From NCBI RefSeq assembly GCF_003086295.3, contig NC_092040.1, forward strand, positions 64,025,559 through 64,089,558: DNA of 64,000 nucleotides, read 5' to 3'. Below are positions 1 to 11,237 of the stretch, one piece after another (the first letter of the stretch is position 1; every line of letters begins with the position of its first letter). The position numbers and the translations under genes were made by a program. The notes beneath the pieces were generated by a model, which searched no databases, was not told the origin of the DNA, and saw nothing but the letters and a program-made list of their open reading frames with translations. The stretch comes from Arachis hypogaea. Its lineage: Eukaryota > Streptophyta > Magnoliopsida > Fabales > Fabaceae.

Positions 1-52
1 CGTCCACCATTGTTAAAGCCTTGTTGAGGCTTTTGTTGATCCTTCCAGGAGA
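1..52 (-). pseudogene. Element B gag, downstream fragment
   Basis: These 52 bases are identical to 57299-57350 in the gag of element D, so they are the continuation of the gag that starts at 1735. They lie beyond the assembly gap, and their frame relative to the upstream part cannot be judged because the gap length is not real. By comparison with D they encode the glutamine- and asparagine-rich segment downstream of the gag core domain. Confidence 0.85.
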
Positions 53-1052
53 NNNNNNNNNNNNNNNNNNNNNNNNNNNNNNNNNNNNNNNNNNNNNNNN
101 NNNNNNNNNNNNNNNNNNNNNNNNNNNNNNNNNNNNNNNNNNNNNNNNNNNNNNNNNNNNNNNNNNNNNNNNNNNNNNNNNNNNNNNNNNNNNNNNNNNN
201 NNNNNNNNNNNNNNNNNNNNNNNNNNNNNNNNNNNNNNNNNNNNNNNNNNNNNNNNNNNNNNNNNNNNNNNNNNNNNNNNNNNNNNNNNNNNNNNNNNNN
301 NNNNNNNNNNNNNNNNNNNNNNNNNNNNNNNNNNNNNNNNNNNNNNNNNNNNNNNNNNNNNNNNNNNNNNNNNNNNNNNNNNNNNNNNNNNNNNNNNNNN
401 NNNNNNNNNNNNNNNNNNNNNNNNNNNNNNNNNNNNNNNNNNNNNNNNNNNNNNNNNNNNNNNNNNNNNNNNNNNNNNNNNNNNNNNNNNNNNNNNNNNN
501 NNNNNNNNNNNNNNNNNNNNNNNNNNNNNNNNNNNNNNNNNNNNNNNNNNNNNNNNNNNNNNNNNNNNNNNNNNNNNNNNNNNNNNNNNNNNNNNNNNNN
601 NNNNNNNNNNNNNNNNNNNNNNNNNNNNNNNNNNNNNNNNNNNNNNNNNNNNNNNNNNNNNNNNNNNNNNNNNNNNNNNNNNNNNNNNNNNNNNNNNNNN
701 NNNNNNNNNNNNNNNNNNNNNNNNNNNNNNNNNNNNNNNNNNNNNNNNNNNNNNNNNNNNNNNNNNNNNNNNNNNNNNNNNNNNNNNNNNNNNNNNNNNN
801 NNNNNNNNNNNNNNNNNNNNNNNNNNNNNNNNNNNNNNNNNNNNNNNNNNNNNNNNNNNNNNNNNNNNNNNNNNNNNNNNNNNNNNNNNNNNNNNNNNNN
901 NNNNNNNNNNNNNNNNNNNNNNNNNNNNNNNNNNNNNNNNNNNNNNNNNNNNNNNNNNNNNNNNNNNNNNNNNNNNNNNNNNNNNNNNNNNNNNNNNNNN
1001 NNNNNNNNNNNNNNNNNNNNNNNNNNNNNNNNNNNNNNNNNNNNNNNNNNNN
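53..1052. other. Assembly gap of exactly 1000 N
   Basis: Bases 53-1052 are all N. Flanking bases 52 and 1053 correspond to 57350 and 57752 in the homologous element D, so the true missing sequence is expected to be near 401 bp. The 1000-N run is a placeholder. Any reading frame drawn through it is meaningless. Confidence 0.99.
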
Positions 1053-1735
1053 CCATAATAGAATATATCTAATAGGGTCCATTCTGAAAACATGTCAGAT
1101 GGACATCTTTTGGTCAACTGCTTGTATCTTTCCCAAGCTTCATAGAGGGATTCACCATCTTTTTGTTTGAAGGTTTGAACATCCACTCTCAGCTTGCTCA
1201 GCTTTTGAGGAGGAAAGAATTTATCCAAGAAGGCAGTGACCAGCTTATCCCAGGAGTCCAGGCTATCCTTAGGTTGTGAATCCAACCATATTCTAGCTCT
1301 GTCTCTTACAGCAAAAGGGAAAAGCATGAGTCTGTAGACTTCAGGATTAACTCCATTCGTCTTTACAGTCTCACAGATCTGCAAAAACTCAGTTAAAAAC
1401 TGATAAGGATCTTCAGATGGAAGTCCATAAAACTTGCAGTTTTGTTGCATTAATGCAACTAGTTGAGGCTTAAGCTCAAAGTTATTGGCTCCAATGGCAG
1501 GAATGGAGATGCTTCTTCCATCAAACTTGGATGTTGGCTTTGTGAAGTCACCAAGCATTCTCCTAGCATTATTATTATTATTATTTTCGGCTGCCATCTC
1601 CTTCTCTTGTTCGAAAATTTCTGAAAGGTTACCTTTAGAATAATTTAATTTAGCTTCTCTTAATTTTCTCTTCAGAGTCCTTTCAGGTTCTGGATCAACT
1701 TCAACAAGAGTGCCTTTTTCCCTGTTCCTGCTCAT
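1053..1735 (-). CDS. gag: Element B gag, N-terminal part (partial)
   Basis: Minus-strand reading from the ATG at 1733-1735 (protein begins MSRNREKG) stays open to the gap, about 227 codons. It covers the Gag N-terminus and the Retrotrans_gag-type core: the segments around LPFAVRDRARIWLDSQ and the tryptophan-bearing WERYKQL are present, as in element D. Where D has a TAG at 58078-58080, B keeps CAG, so this copy is intact over the visible stretch. Gag forms the cytoplasmic virus-like particle of LTR retrotransposons. An asparagine run (AAT repeat near 1570) is one or two codons longer than in D. The 3' part is lost in the gap. Confidence 0.85.
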
Positions 1736-2790
1736 ATGAAAGAGAAGAAAACAAGAAAAGAAAGAAGAATCCTCTATGTCACAGTATAGAGATTCCTTTA
1801 TGTTAGTAGAAGAAGAAAGGGAAGTGTTAGTAAATAAATAAATAAATAGAAGAAGAGGAGAGATAGAAAATTTTCGAAAATGATTTTGAAAAAGTGGTTA
1901 GTGATTTTTGAAAATTAAAGATAAAATATAATTAAAATTAAAATTTAAAACAATTAAAAAGAATTTTTGAAAAAGAGATGAGATATTTTCGAAAATTAGA
2001 GAGGGATAGGTAGTTAGTTGGTTTTGAAAAAGATAAAAAAAACAAACAAAAAGTTAAATAGTTAGTTGATTGAAAAAGATTTGAAATCAAATTTTGAAAA
2101 AGATAAGAAGATAAGAAGTTAGATAAAAGATTTGAAATCAAATTTTGAAAAAGATAAAGTTTTTGAAAAAGATAAGATAAAAAGATAAAAAGATTTTTAA
2201 GAAAAAGATATTTTGAAAAAGATTTAATTTTTAAAATTACTTAACTAACAAGAAACTACAAGATAAGATTCTAGAACTTAAAGATTGAACCTTTCTTAAC
2301 AAGAAAGTAACAAACTTCAAATTTTTGAACCAATCACATTACTTGTTAGTTAATTTTCGAAAATTAGATATAAAAGATAAGAAAAAGATTTTGAAAATAT
2401 TTTGAAAAAGATTTTTGAAAATTTCGAAAAAGTAAAAAAAATGAAAAAGATATAATTTTTGAAAAAGATTTTGAAAAGATAAGATTTTTAAAATTGAAAT
2501 TTTGACTTGACTTGTAAGAAACAACTAATTTTAAAAATTTTTGACCAAGTCAACCCAAAATTTCGAAAATTTTGAGGGAAATAAGGAAAAGATATTTTTG
2601 ATTTTTGAATTTTTAAAGAAAAACACAAAAATGACCCAAAACATGCATGCAAGAATGCTATGAATGTCAAGATGAACACCAAGAGCACTATGAAGATCAC
2701 GATGAACATCAAGAACATTATTTTGAAAAATTTTTGATGCAAAGAAAACATGCAAGACACCAAACTTAGAAATTTTTAATGCATGGAAAT
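1736..2790 (-). other. Element B 5' leader, downstream half (non-coding)
   Basis: A/T-rich leader between gag and the site where A inserted. It consists largely of short repeats of a GAAAAAGAT(AAGAT) type on the plus strand, and aligns to 58432-59650 in D. A CACCAAACTTA motif occurs near 2757-2768. Short ORFs on the minus strand here are low-complexity Phe/Leu/Ile runs and are not credible genes. Confidence 0.8.
2786..2790. repeat. Left target-site duplication of element A (GAAAT)
   Basis: GAAAT directly precedes the TG of the 5' LTR and is repeated at 12273-12277 directly after the CA of the 3' LTR. It marks A's integration into B. Confidence 0.95.
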
Positions 2791-3238
2791 TGTTCATACC
2801 TTGACCGGGCTCCTCCAACTCAGCGAAATCCATGAAAGGTCCGACCTCGTCCCAAGGCCCACGCCTGAGGTCGGACCTCGGACAATAATGCTAAGAAGGC
2901 CCATCAAAAGGAACGCAACCCAAAATCTAAAGGCCGAAAAGGCCTAGGAAAGGCGGTTCCACAAAGATAGAGATAAAACTCCCAAAAGATAAGATAAGAT
3001 AAGAATATCTTATCCAGGGAAGATCACGGCCAACTACTATAAATACACTGGAGCACCCAGGTATGACACACATTCCACATTCTACACATATCTGCTTGAA
3101 CCCATGCTAACTTAAGCATCGGAGTGTCATTGCAGGTACAACCACCAACCACTCCACATATCAAGTTCGGGTCCCTGACCCCCACCTCGGGCCTCTCCAA
3201 GACGACCGAGCTACACGTTTCAGGTAACCCTCGGAACA
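2791..3238 (+). repeat. 5' LTR of element A
   Basis: Starts TGTTCATACC and ends CTCGGAACA, 448 bp, matched by 11825-12272 with two mismatches. It contains a TATA box at 3038-3045 and the repeat AAGATAAGATAAGAT just upstream. Confidence 0.97.
3038..3045 (+). promoter_or_regulatory. TATA box in the 5' LTR of element A
   Basis: TATAAATA in a GC-richer surrounding, about 200 bp before the LTR end. This is the expected position for the U3 promoter driving the genomic RNA. It is identical at 12072-12079 in the other LTR. Confidence 0.75.
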
Positions 3239-3239
3239 T

Positions 3240-3257
3240 TGGCGCCGTTGCCGGGGA
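3240..3257 (+). promoter_or_regulatory. Primer-binding site of element A (tRNA-Asp)
   Basis: TGGCGCCGTTGCCGGGGA, one base after the LTR. It is complementary to the CCA-tailed 3' end of plant tRNA-Asp(GTC) as I know it. It marks where minus-strand DNA synthesis is primed. Confidence 0.9.
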
Positions 3258-3278
3258 CCTGGAAGTCATCCCTCTACT

Positions 3279-6200
3279 ATGGCGGACGACCCCTCCAACA
3301 ATGACCACGCTGCATCAGAACAAGAGGATGAAGTTGACACCGGAGAACGACCGGACAGCCCTCTATCACCACGCACTCCAAGAGGAAACAAACAGAATCG
3401 CCCAAAGACGTCACTCCCAAACAAAGATCCACAAAATCCCGAGAATGAAAAGAGCTCGGAAATTCTAGAAGCAGTCCGAGCACAACAAAATCGACTGAAA
3501 CAACTCGAAGAGGACATAAAGAAGCAGAGAGAAACTGAACAAGATCTGAGAAGGGAGGCTCGCAAGCGCAGAGAATTAGAAGAAAAACTACGAAAAATAG
3601 AGGCCAACCTAAAAAACCGGACAGAACGCGGCACCACCCCCGAAGGCAAACATGATCCCTTCACACAAGAGATCATGAAGGAGAAGGTACCGCGAAACTT
3701 CAAACCACCCGATATGGATCTCTACGACGGCACCACCGATCCGAGTCACCACCTCAGCAACTTCAGAAGCAGAATGTACCTGGTCGACGCCTCCGACGCA
3801 ATTCGATGCAAAGCCTTCCCCACCACTCTCACCAAGTCGGCCATGAAGTGGTTCGACAACCTGCCACCAAGATCAATCACCAGCTTCGAAGACCTAACCA
3901 AAAAATTCCTAACAAGGTTCTCTATTCAAAAGGACAAGACAAAACATGCCCCCAGTCTACTCGGAATCAAACAAGGTAACCAAGAAACTCTCCGAGAGTA
4001 CATGGAGTGATTCAACAGAGCCTGCCTGGACATACAACACTTGCCCACTGAAGCAGCCATCATGGGACTAGCAAACGGCCTAAAGGAGGGACCGTTTAGC
4101 CAATCCCTATCTAAACGATACCCGACCTCCCTATACGAGGTGCAGGAGCGAGCAGAAAAATATATCAACATGGAGGAAACCTCCCAGTTAAGAGACTCTT
4201 CTAGAAAGGAATCAACCTACCCACTCCGAGATCGAGATCGGGAACAGAGAAAGAAAGAAGAAACCAACTCGGACAAGCCACGGAAATACCACAGTTACAC
4301 CCCCCTCCGAGTCTCCTTGGTAGACATCTACAGAGAAGTATGCCACACCGAAAAGATCCCACCACCTCGACCGCTAAAACACAAGAGAGCGGGGAGAGAT
4401 CGGTCCGAATACTGTGAATACCACAAGCTCTACGATCATTCTACTAATGACTGCTACGACCTAAAAAATGTTATAGAAAAGCTAGCCAGAGAAGGAAAAC
4501 TCGACAGATACATAGCAGAGAGAGGAGAAGAGACCAGGAAGAGAAGACGGGGAGATAACGAAAATCGGGCCGAACAAACCCCACGAACCCCTGAAAGGCA
4601 CGTTCACATGATAAATGGAGGTTTTGTAGGCGGAGGAACATCCAGATCCTCGCGAAAAAGACACCTCAAAGAAGTCTATCATGTCCGAGAAGATAGTCCC
4701 CTACCCGAATTACCTCCTATCTCATTTACCCGAGAAGATGCTCAAGGGATAATACCCAGGCACGACGATCCAATGGTAATCACCATCATCCTAGCAAACG
4801 CCAACTTACATCGAACTCTGGTTGACCAGGGAAGCTCAGCAGATATCCTGTTCAAAACGGCCTTCGACAAGCTCGGACTCGAAGAAAAAGAACTAAAAGC
4901 CTATCCCACCGACCTATTTGGGCTAGGGGATACCCCAATCCATCCCTTAGGATACGTCTCGCTGCACACTACCTTTGGAAGAGGCGAGCAATCTAAAACA
5001 TTAAGCATCGACTACATTATAGTCGACGTCACTTCAGCATACAATGCCCTCATTGGGCGACCAACCCTAAACAGACTGGCAGCTATAGTCTCGACCCCAC
5101 ACCTCTGTATGAAGTTCCCTACCGCAAAAGGAATCGCTACCCTAAAAGGCGACCAAAAACTAGCACGGCGATGCTACAACAAAAGCCTGAGCCCAAAAGG
5201 GAAGGAGGTCAACACAATAGAACTCGGACGAGTTCAAGCCCGAGAAGACCTTCGGCCACAACCAGAGGGAGAAACCGACAAAGTCCAGATCGGGAACACA
5301 CCTGAAAAAATAACAAACATAGGAGCAAACCTCGAAGCAGGCCTAAAGGAGGAACTCATAACCCTCTTAAGGGAGAATTCCGACCTCTTCGCCTGGAAAG
5401 CCTCCGACATGCCAGGCATAAGCCCCGACCTAATGTGCCATAAGCTATTAGTATACCCGGGATCCAGACCTGTCCAACAAAGACGCCGGAAGCTCGGACC
5501 TGAGCGCATGCAAGCAATAGAAGAACAAGTACAAGCACTACTAGACGCAGGGTTCATTCGGGAAGTAAAATACCCCCTATGGCTCGCAAACGTGGTCCTG
5601 GTAAAAAAGCCCAACGGAAAATGGAGGATGTGCGTCGATTACACGGATCTCAACAAAGCCTGCCCCAAAGACCCATATCCACTACCAAACATCGACGCCT
5701 TAGTAGACGCAGCCTCAGGTTATAGATATCTCTCCTTCATGGACGCATACTCGGGATACAATCAAATCCCGATGTACAGACCCGACCAAGAAAAGACCTC
5801 GTTCATAACCCCAAGGGCAAACTACTGCTACGTAGTAATGCCCTTCGGGCTGAAGAACGCAGGGGCAACCTACCAGAGGCTAATGAACAAAGTGTTCTCA
5901 AAGCACATCGGACTACAGCTGGAGGTGTACGTCGACGACATGCTGGTAAAGACACAAGAAGACAGAAACTTGCTGACTGACCTCACCAGTGTCTTCGGCA
6001 CCCTCAGAAAACACAACATGAGACTTAACCCGACAAAATGCACCTTCGCCGCAGAAGCCGGAAAGTTCTTAGGCTTCATGCTGACTCAAAGGGGCATTGA
6101 AGCAAACCCGGACAAATGCCAAGCAATACTCAATATGAAGAGCCCGACGTGTGTCAAAGAAGTACAACAACTGAATGGAAGGCTAGCCGCCCTATCAAGA

Positions 6201-8460
6201 TTCTTGGCAGGATCGGCAATAAAATCACTACCTCTCTACTCGCTCCTAAAGAAAGGGAAACCCTTCTCATGGACCCCGGAGTGCGAAAAAGCCTTCCAAG
6301 AATTCAAGGAGTTCCTCGGGCAACCACCAATCCTAACCCGACCTTTAAAAGGAGAAGAACTCGTACTATACCTCTCGGTTGGAAACCGAGCAGTCGCTTC
6401 AGCGTTAATACGAGAAAATGACCAAGGACAACACCCCATATACTTTGTAAGCAAAGCACTACAAGGGGCCGAATTAAACTATCAGAAGATAGAAAAATTC
6501 GCCTACGCCCTAGTGTTCACAGCTCGGAGGCTCCGTCCCTACTTTCAAACCCACACCATCAAAGTCCGGAAAAACCAACCCATGAGACACATCCTGCAAA
6601 AAACAGACCTGGCAGGACGAATACTACAATGGGCAGTGGAACTGTCCGAGTTCGACCTCCACTATGAAGCCCGGACTGCCATAAAATCCCAGTATCTAGC
6701 CGACTTTATCGCAGAATACACGGAGACCCCTGGAACCCCACTCTCATGGAACCTGTATGTCGACGGGTCCTCAAACAAAACAGGAAGCGGAGCCGGGGAT
6801 ATACTTGAAAGCAACCAAGGAACGCGGATAGAACTATCCCTAAAATTCGAGTTCCAGGCTTCGAACAACCAAGCCGAATACGAGGCCCTACTAGCAGGTC
6901 TAAAGCTAGCCGAAGAGGTCGGAGCCCAGAGAATCACAATCTTCAGTGACTCCCAGGTCGTCACATCACAAGTAAAGGGAAGCTACCAGGCCAAAGACCC
7001 AACTATGAAAAAATACCTGGACCAAACACAGGCACAATTACGCCACTTTTCAGAAATACAAATCCAGCACATACCTCGGGAACAAAACGCCCGGGCAGAC
7101 GCCCTCTCAAAGCTCGCCAGCACCAAGCCCGGAGGCAACAACAGAAGTCTCCTCCAAGAAACCTTACAATCTCCCTCCGTGTTAAGAGAGGAAGAAACGC
7201 TAAATATATCCAACCAACAGCAAGGATGGATGACCCCCATACTCAACTACCTGAAGTCGGGAACTCTCCCCGCCGAAAGAAAAGAAGCTAAAAGGCTTGC
7301 AAAGGACGCCCAGAATTATACACTAATCCACGACGTGTTATACAGAAGAGGATTCTCAAACCCCCTCCTTAGGTGCGTTCCGACCTCAGAAACAAAGAGC
7401 GTCCTGGAGGAAGTCCACGGAGGTATGTGTGGGAACCATCTCGGAGCTCGGGCATTATCCAAAAAAATAGTCCGAGCCGGGTTCTACTGGCCGACCTTGC
7501 AAAGAGATGCAACGGAATTTGTGAAAATATGCCCCCTGCCAAAAACACGCCAATTTCCACAAAGCACCACCAGAAGACCTTATCAGCATCACCGCACCAT
7601 GGCCCTTCGCAAAATGGGGACTTGACCTACTCGGCCCGTTCCCCCAAGGACCGGGGCAAGTCAAATACCTCATAGTAGGGGTCGACTACTTCACAAAGTG
7701 GATCGAAGCTGAACCCTTAGCCACCATTACGGCTCAGAAAAGCCGCAAATTCCTATACAAAAACATTGTCACAAGGTTCGGAGTCCCCTACTCCATCACA
7801 ACGGATAATGGAACACAGTTCACGGACACAAGTTTTCAGAACTTAGTAGCCGAACTAAAAATCAAACAGCAATTCACCTCAGTCGAGCACCCACAAGCCA
7901 ATGGACAAGCAGAGGCTGCAAATAAAGTCATCTTGGCAGGGTTAAAACGAAGACTCCAAGAGGCCAAAGGGGCATGGGCCGAGGAGCTCCCCCAGGTACT
8001 ATGGGCATATCGGACAACCCCACACTCTACAACGGGAGAATCACCGTTCCGACTAGCTTACGGGATGGAGGCAATGATTCCTATCGAAATAGATGAAGGG
8101 TCACCCAGAGTCATCTTCTACAACGAAGAAGGCAACCCACAGGCACAAAGGGAAGAACTCGACCTCCTCCCCGAGGTCCGAGAAAGAGCCCGAATCCGAG
8201 AAGAAGCCTTAAAACGACGAACGGCCCTCAGATACAATCAGAAAGTAATAAAGCGAAGCTTCTCCAGTCACGACCTGATTCTAATCCGAAATGACATCGG
8301 AACACAAAAGTCGGGAGAAGGAAAGCTAGCCGCAAATTGGAAAGGGCCCTACAAGGTAACAGAAGTCTTAGGGACAGGCTATTACAAAGTATCCGACCTA
8401 GAAGGCAATGAGCTGCCCAGGGCCTGGCACGCCTGTAATCTAAGACGGTACTACAGCTAG
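3279..8460 (+). pseudogene. gag-pol: Element A gag-pol polyprotein with one nonsense codon and one frameshift
   Basis: The frame opens at ATG 3279 (MADDPSNNDH). Gag has a charged coiled coil at about residues 60-115, a core domain, and a CX2HX4HX4C knuckle from about residue 379. Protease has DQGSSADIL with Asp 516. RT has YVDD at 884-887. A degenerate RNase H is followed by a second RNase H with YVDGSS (Asp 1162), AEYEA and FSDS (Asp 1224). Integrase has an HHCC finger, then Asp (7624), Asp (7804) and Glu (7912) spaced D59D35E. Lesion 1 is TGA at 4008-4010, in frame with both sides, most simply CGA to TGA. Lesion 2 is at 7533-7536, where only four bases separate the two cysteine codons of the CX2C finger instead of six; the frame shifts and runs to TGA at 7625. 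The other frame then carries the integrase core to TAG at 8460. Restoring two bases would give a whole number of codons, about 1727. Confidence 0.95.
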
Positions 8461-8861
8461 AAAAACTTAACCCGAGGTGTACTCTTTTTCCCTACAAGGG
8501 TTTTTTAATGAGACACCCGGTTAAGTAAGACACCCGACCTAGTCAAGGGTAAACACTCTGTAAATATTCTTTCTTTTTTAATACTAATCAAATTTTTCTA
8601 TTTTTTCCTCATGATGAAACAAATCCTAGAAAGTACCCCGCCAAGGCGCATTAATTTATGCTCGGCAAAACGCAAAAAATCATTTGCCAAGAGACCACAC
8701 AAGGTCGGCAAAGATAAAGCGACGAGGTTCAAATTAATGTGAGAAGTTATAAAGTAACTCTGAAAAGGCTCAGAAAAGCCAAATAAAAAGAGATTACAAA
8801 AATAACTTAAAAAGGCCGACCAACAACAAGGTCGGACCCAACAAAAGGAGGTACTCAAAAC

Positions 8862-8918
8862 GCCCGAAGTCCGAGAAAGAGCCCGGATCCAAAGAAAGAA
8901 GCCTTAAAACGGCGAAAA
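8862..8918 (+). repeat. Degenerate duplicate of an integrase-coding segment
   Basis: Matches 8168-8223 of the integrase frame with a few mismatches (shared core AGTCCGAGAAAGAGCC / GGTCCGAGAAAGAGCC, then GAAGCCTTAAAACG). The copy lies about 400 bp after the integrase stop and is not in an open frame. Confidence 0.8.
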
Positions 8919-9039
8919 CAAAGATTTCGAAAACGCTTACTAGAAAGTTGCTATACAACTAAAAAGTACAAGCGAAAAAACGAAAACAAAGATTTCGAAA
9001 ACGCTTACTAAAAAGTTGCTATACAACTAAAAAGTACAA
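8913..9039 (+). repeat. 59-bp direct repeat, period 68 bp
   Basis: Copies at 8913-8971 and 8981-9039 share CGAAAACAAAGATTTCGAAA... through AAAAAGTACAA with one mismatch. A partial third relative, CTAAAAAGTTGTTAT, follows at about 9086. Confidence 0.9.
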
Positions 9040-9282
9040 AAAACGAAATCAAAAGAAAGGGTACAGCAAAAGTTCCAAGCGCTAGCTAAAAAGTTGTTAT
9101 CCAAAAACAACTAAAAAGCATAAAAGCGGAACAAAAAGCCAAAACGCGAACAAAAACACCGCATAAATAAGCTAAAAAGTTACTACAAGTAGCTAAAAAG
9201 CAAAAAGGTGTCCAAAGCGTTCACAGAAACCATCCAAAAACAAAAAAGCCCACAGGTCGGGCAAAACACCAAAAATAAAAGA

Positions 9283-11237
9283 TTACAGAGGATCAAGGTC
9301 CTTTCCAGACTCCACATCAACAGAAGGCTGCGGAGGAAACATAGAAATCGGGACTGCATCGACGGCAACATCATCCCGGTTTGAAACCTCCACACCAGAG
9401 CCATCCCCGGCCAAGGGTAAGGTCGGGTTCACAAACGGAACTTTGGGGTCGGACACCGGAACCTCATCCTCGTTGGGAGCAGGAACAATCTTTCCCTCCA
9501 TAACGACGTTATCCGTACTGAATAAGCTCAGATCTAGGTCGGGAGCCAGAACCCGGACCTGAGCCTTCAGATTTTCAAACATAGCATCCATACCCTTGGC
9601 CACATGACCTTCTAGCTCGTAAAAACCATCCTGAGCAGATTGCAACTTCTCCTTTGTCTCCACAAGCTCGGCATATAACCGAGTATAATTCTCCGTCGCC
9701 GCCTTCGCCATCTCCTCCGATGTCTTCGCTGCCGCCACAGCCGCGGTAGCCTTAGCTTTCTCTTTCTCCAAAGATGCCTCCAGCTCAGTAATCCTGGCAG
9801 CCTTCAGTTGACTAATCCTCTCAAACTCAGACTGAGCCTTCTCAAGTCGGGAGCTGGTCGCACCAATAGGGGACTTCTTGAACTCCCGGGCAATAGCAGC
9901 ATGAAGACTGGCCATCCGGACACAGCTCCGCGCCATATACTGAAAATGGTGCTCCATAGACACATCATCAGTAGAAATGAAAGTCTGAGGGAGAATATGC
10001 TGTTCAATCCAACCAAGAGCATCGAAATCCTTATCATTAAAACCCGCAAGCTCTTGAGAGGTCTTCTGCTTCTTGGGAGGAGGACCCGAAGACGAAGGAG
10101 GAGAAGAAGCAACAGGCCCAGAGGTCGGAGGATCTTGACTTATAGCTCGGAACTGGGGAGTCGGAATAGTCTTCGACCGAGTCTGAACACCCACAGTAGT
10201 CTTCTGCGGAGACGATCGGGCAGAAGCCTCCCCGGCCTCGATATTCCGAGCAGCCACAGACTTCTTCGTCCGACGAAGGAACTTCATGGAATCCGCCTGA
10301 GAAGACATCTCTACAAGAAAATAAAGAAAAGGATTACCACAATAGAAATTCCACCAAAAACAAGCAAAACCAAAATACTAAAAAAGATGAATCTCGGAAG
10401 AGGTCGGGAACTACCTAACTCGGAACGGAGAAGGCTTGGATCTCCCAACATTTTCTTCGTGTCCAAGTGAGGTGCCCGACCCCATAAACTGCTCACCACA
10501 CCCACAAAAGCCTGCTCCACCTCATCTAGACTCTCAAAGGTATACTTAGCAGACACTACATTCTCCTGCCAACAAAGAGGAAAAGAAGGCTCCCCACTCT
10601 CATCTAGAAAGAAAGGTCGGACGTCTCCAGTAGCCCGAACCTTGAAATAAAAGTTCTTAAAATCATGAAAGGACTCATCATAAAGGGTACAAAACTTCCT
10701 TCCCTGGTTAGCCCTAAAAGAGACCCAAGATACCTTCCCTCCACCCGACCCCGGCTTCGTCAACACAAACAAGTAAGAAAAAAGAGAAATAGAGGGAGCA
10801 ACGCCCAAAAACTGACACAAAAGTTGAAACAGCTTTAAAAATGCCCAAGAATTTGGATGGAGCTGCGTAGGGGCAAGGTTACAAGACCATAACACCTCGG
10901 ACTCCAGGTCGGTAAAAGGAAGTCGGACACTCAGCTTAGAGAAAAAACAATCATAAGCGTAAAAGAAGAGCTTCTTGGAACTATCTAAGGGCGGGAAGCA
11001 AACTCTCTCCTCGGAATCCGGGGCTACTAGTTCATAATCCCTCTCAGACTCTCTATCTTCACATATGCTACATTGCCTACGAAACCTAGCTAAATACTCA
11101 GAATCTACCACAGAAGGGACTCTTAGAGGAACAGGATCTACCCAACCAAGACCACTTGGAATCTTGGTCGACATCGCTTGAAGAACCTTTCGAGACATAA
11201 AATTCTTGCCTACAAAGAAGAATACAACAGCAAGCAA
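9283..11237 (-). CDS. Antisense gene of element A: PF04195-like domain plus coiled coil (two exons predicted)
   Basis: Two consecutive minus-strand ORFs join cleanly. Exon 1 is 11237-10415 and exon 2 is 10310-9283, together 1851 nt or 616 codons plus stop. The first ATG is at 11237; a second (MSRKVLQ) 13 codons later may be the real start, because a splice-acceptor-like TTCTTCTTTGTAG precedes it. Exon 1 encodes QLHPNSWAFLKLFQLLCQFL and later KVSWVSFRANQGRKF and FYFKVR. I recognise this as the 'putative gypsy type transposon' domain (Pfam PF04195/Transposase_28, from memory). Exon 2 starts with a basic region, then a Ser/Pro-rich linker with a KKQK cluster, then a long Ala/Lys/Glu coiled coil. 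The function is unknown in the literature I know. Antisense ORFs downstream of pol are reported for Tat-clade elements. Both exons are open, unlike gag-pol. Confidence 0.8.
10311..10414 (-). other. Predicted 104-nt GT-AG intron of the antisense gene
   Basis: On the minus strand the donor is TTAG/GTAGTT at 10414-10413 and the acceptor is TTTTCTTGTAG at 10311. The intron is T-rich. It interrupts a codon after its first base, and removing 104 nt restores the frame of exon 2 exactly. The unspliced frame stops at 10311. Confidence 0.75.

Larger units (their letters stand above)
8461..9282 (+). other. Element A spacer between integrase and the antisense gene
   Basis: No credible ORF. It holds a degenerate copy of an integrase-coding segment (8862-8918), a 59-bp direct repeat (8913-9039) and several copies of CTAAAAAGTTGCTAT-like sequence that can pair as AGTTG/CAACT. 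It probably carries the 3' ends of two converging transcripts, sense gag-pol and the antisense gene. Confidence 0.75.

Noticed and set aside
21..1058. Long ORFs of unknown residues at the window start
   Set aside because: They are artefacts of translating the N gap.
3240..3257. tRNA-Asp gene fragments at the primer sites
   Set aside because: Only the 18-base complement to the tRNA 3' end is present, at the correct LTR spacing. These are primer-binding sites and not tRNA genes.
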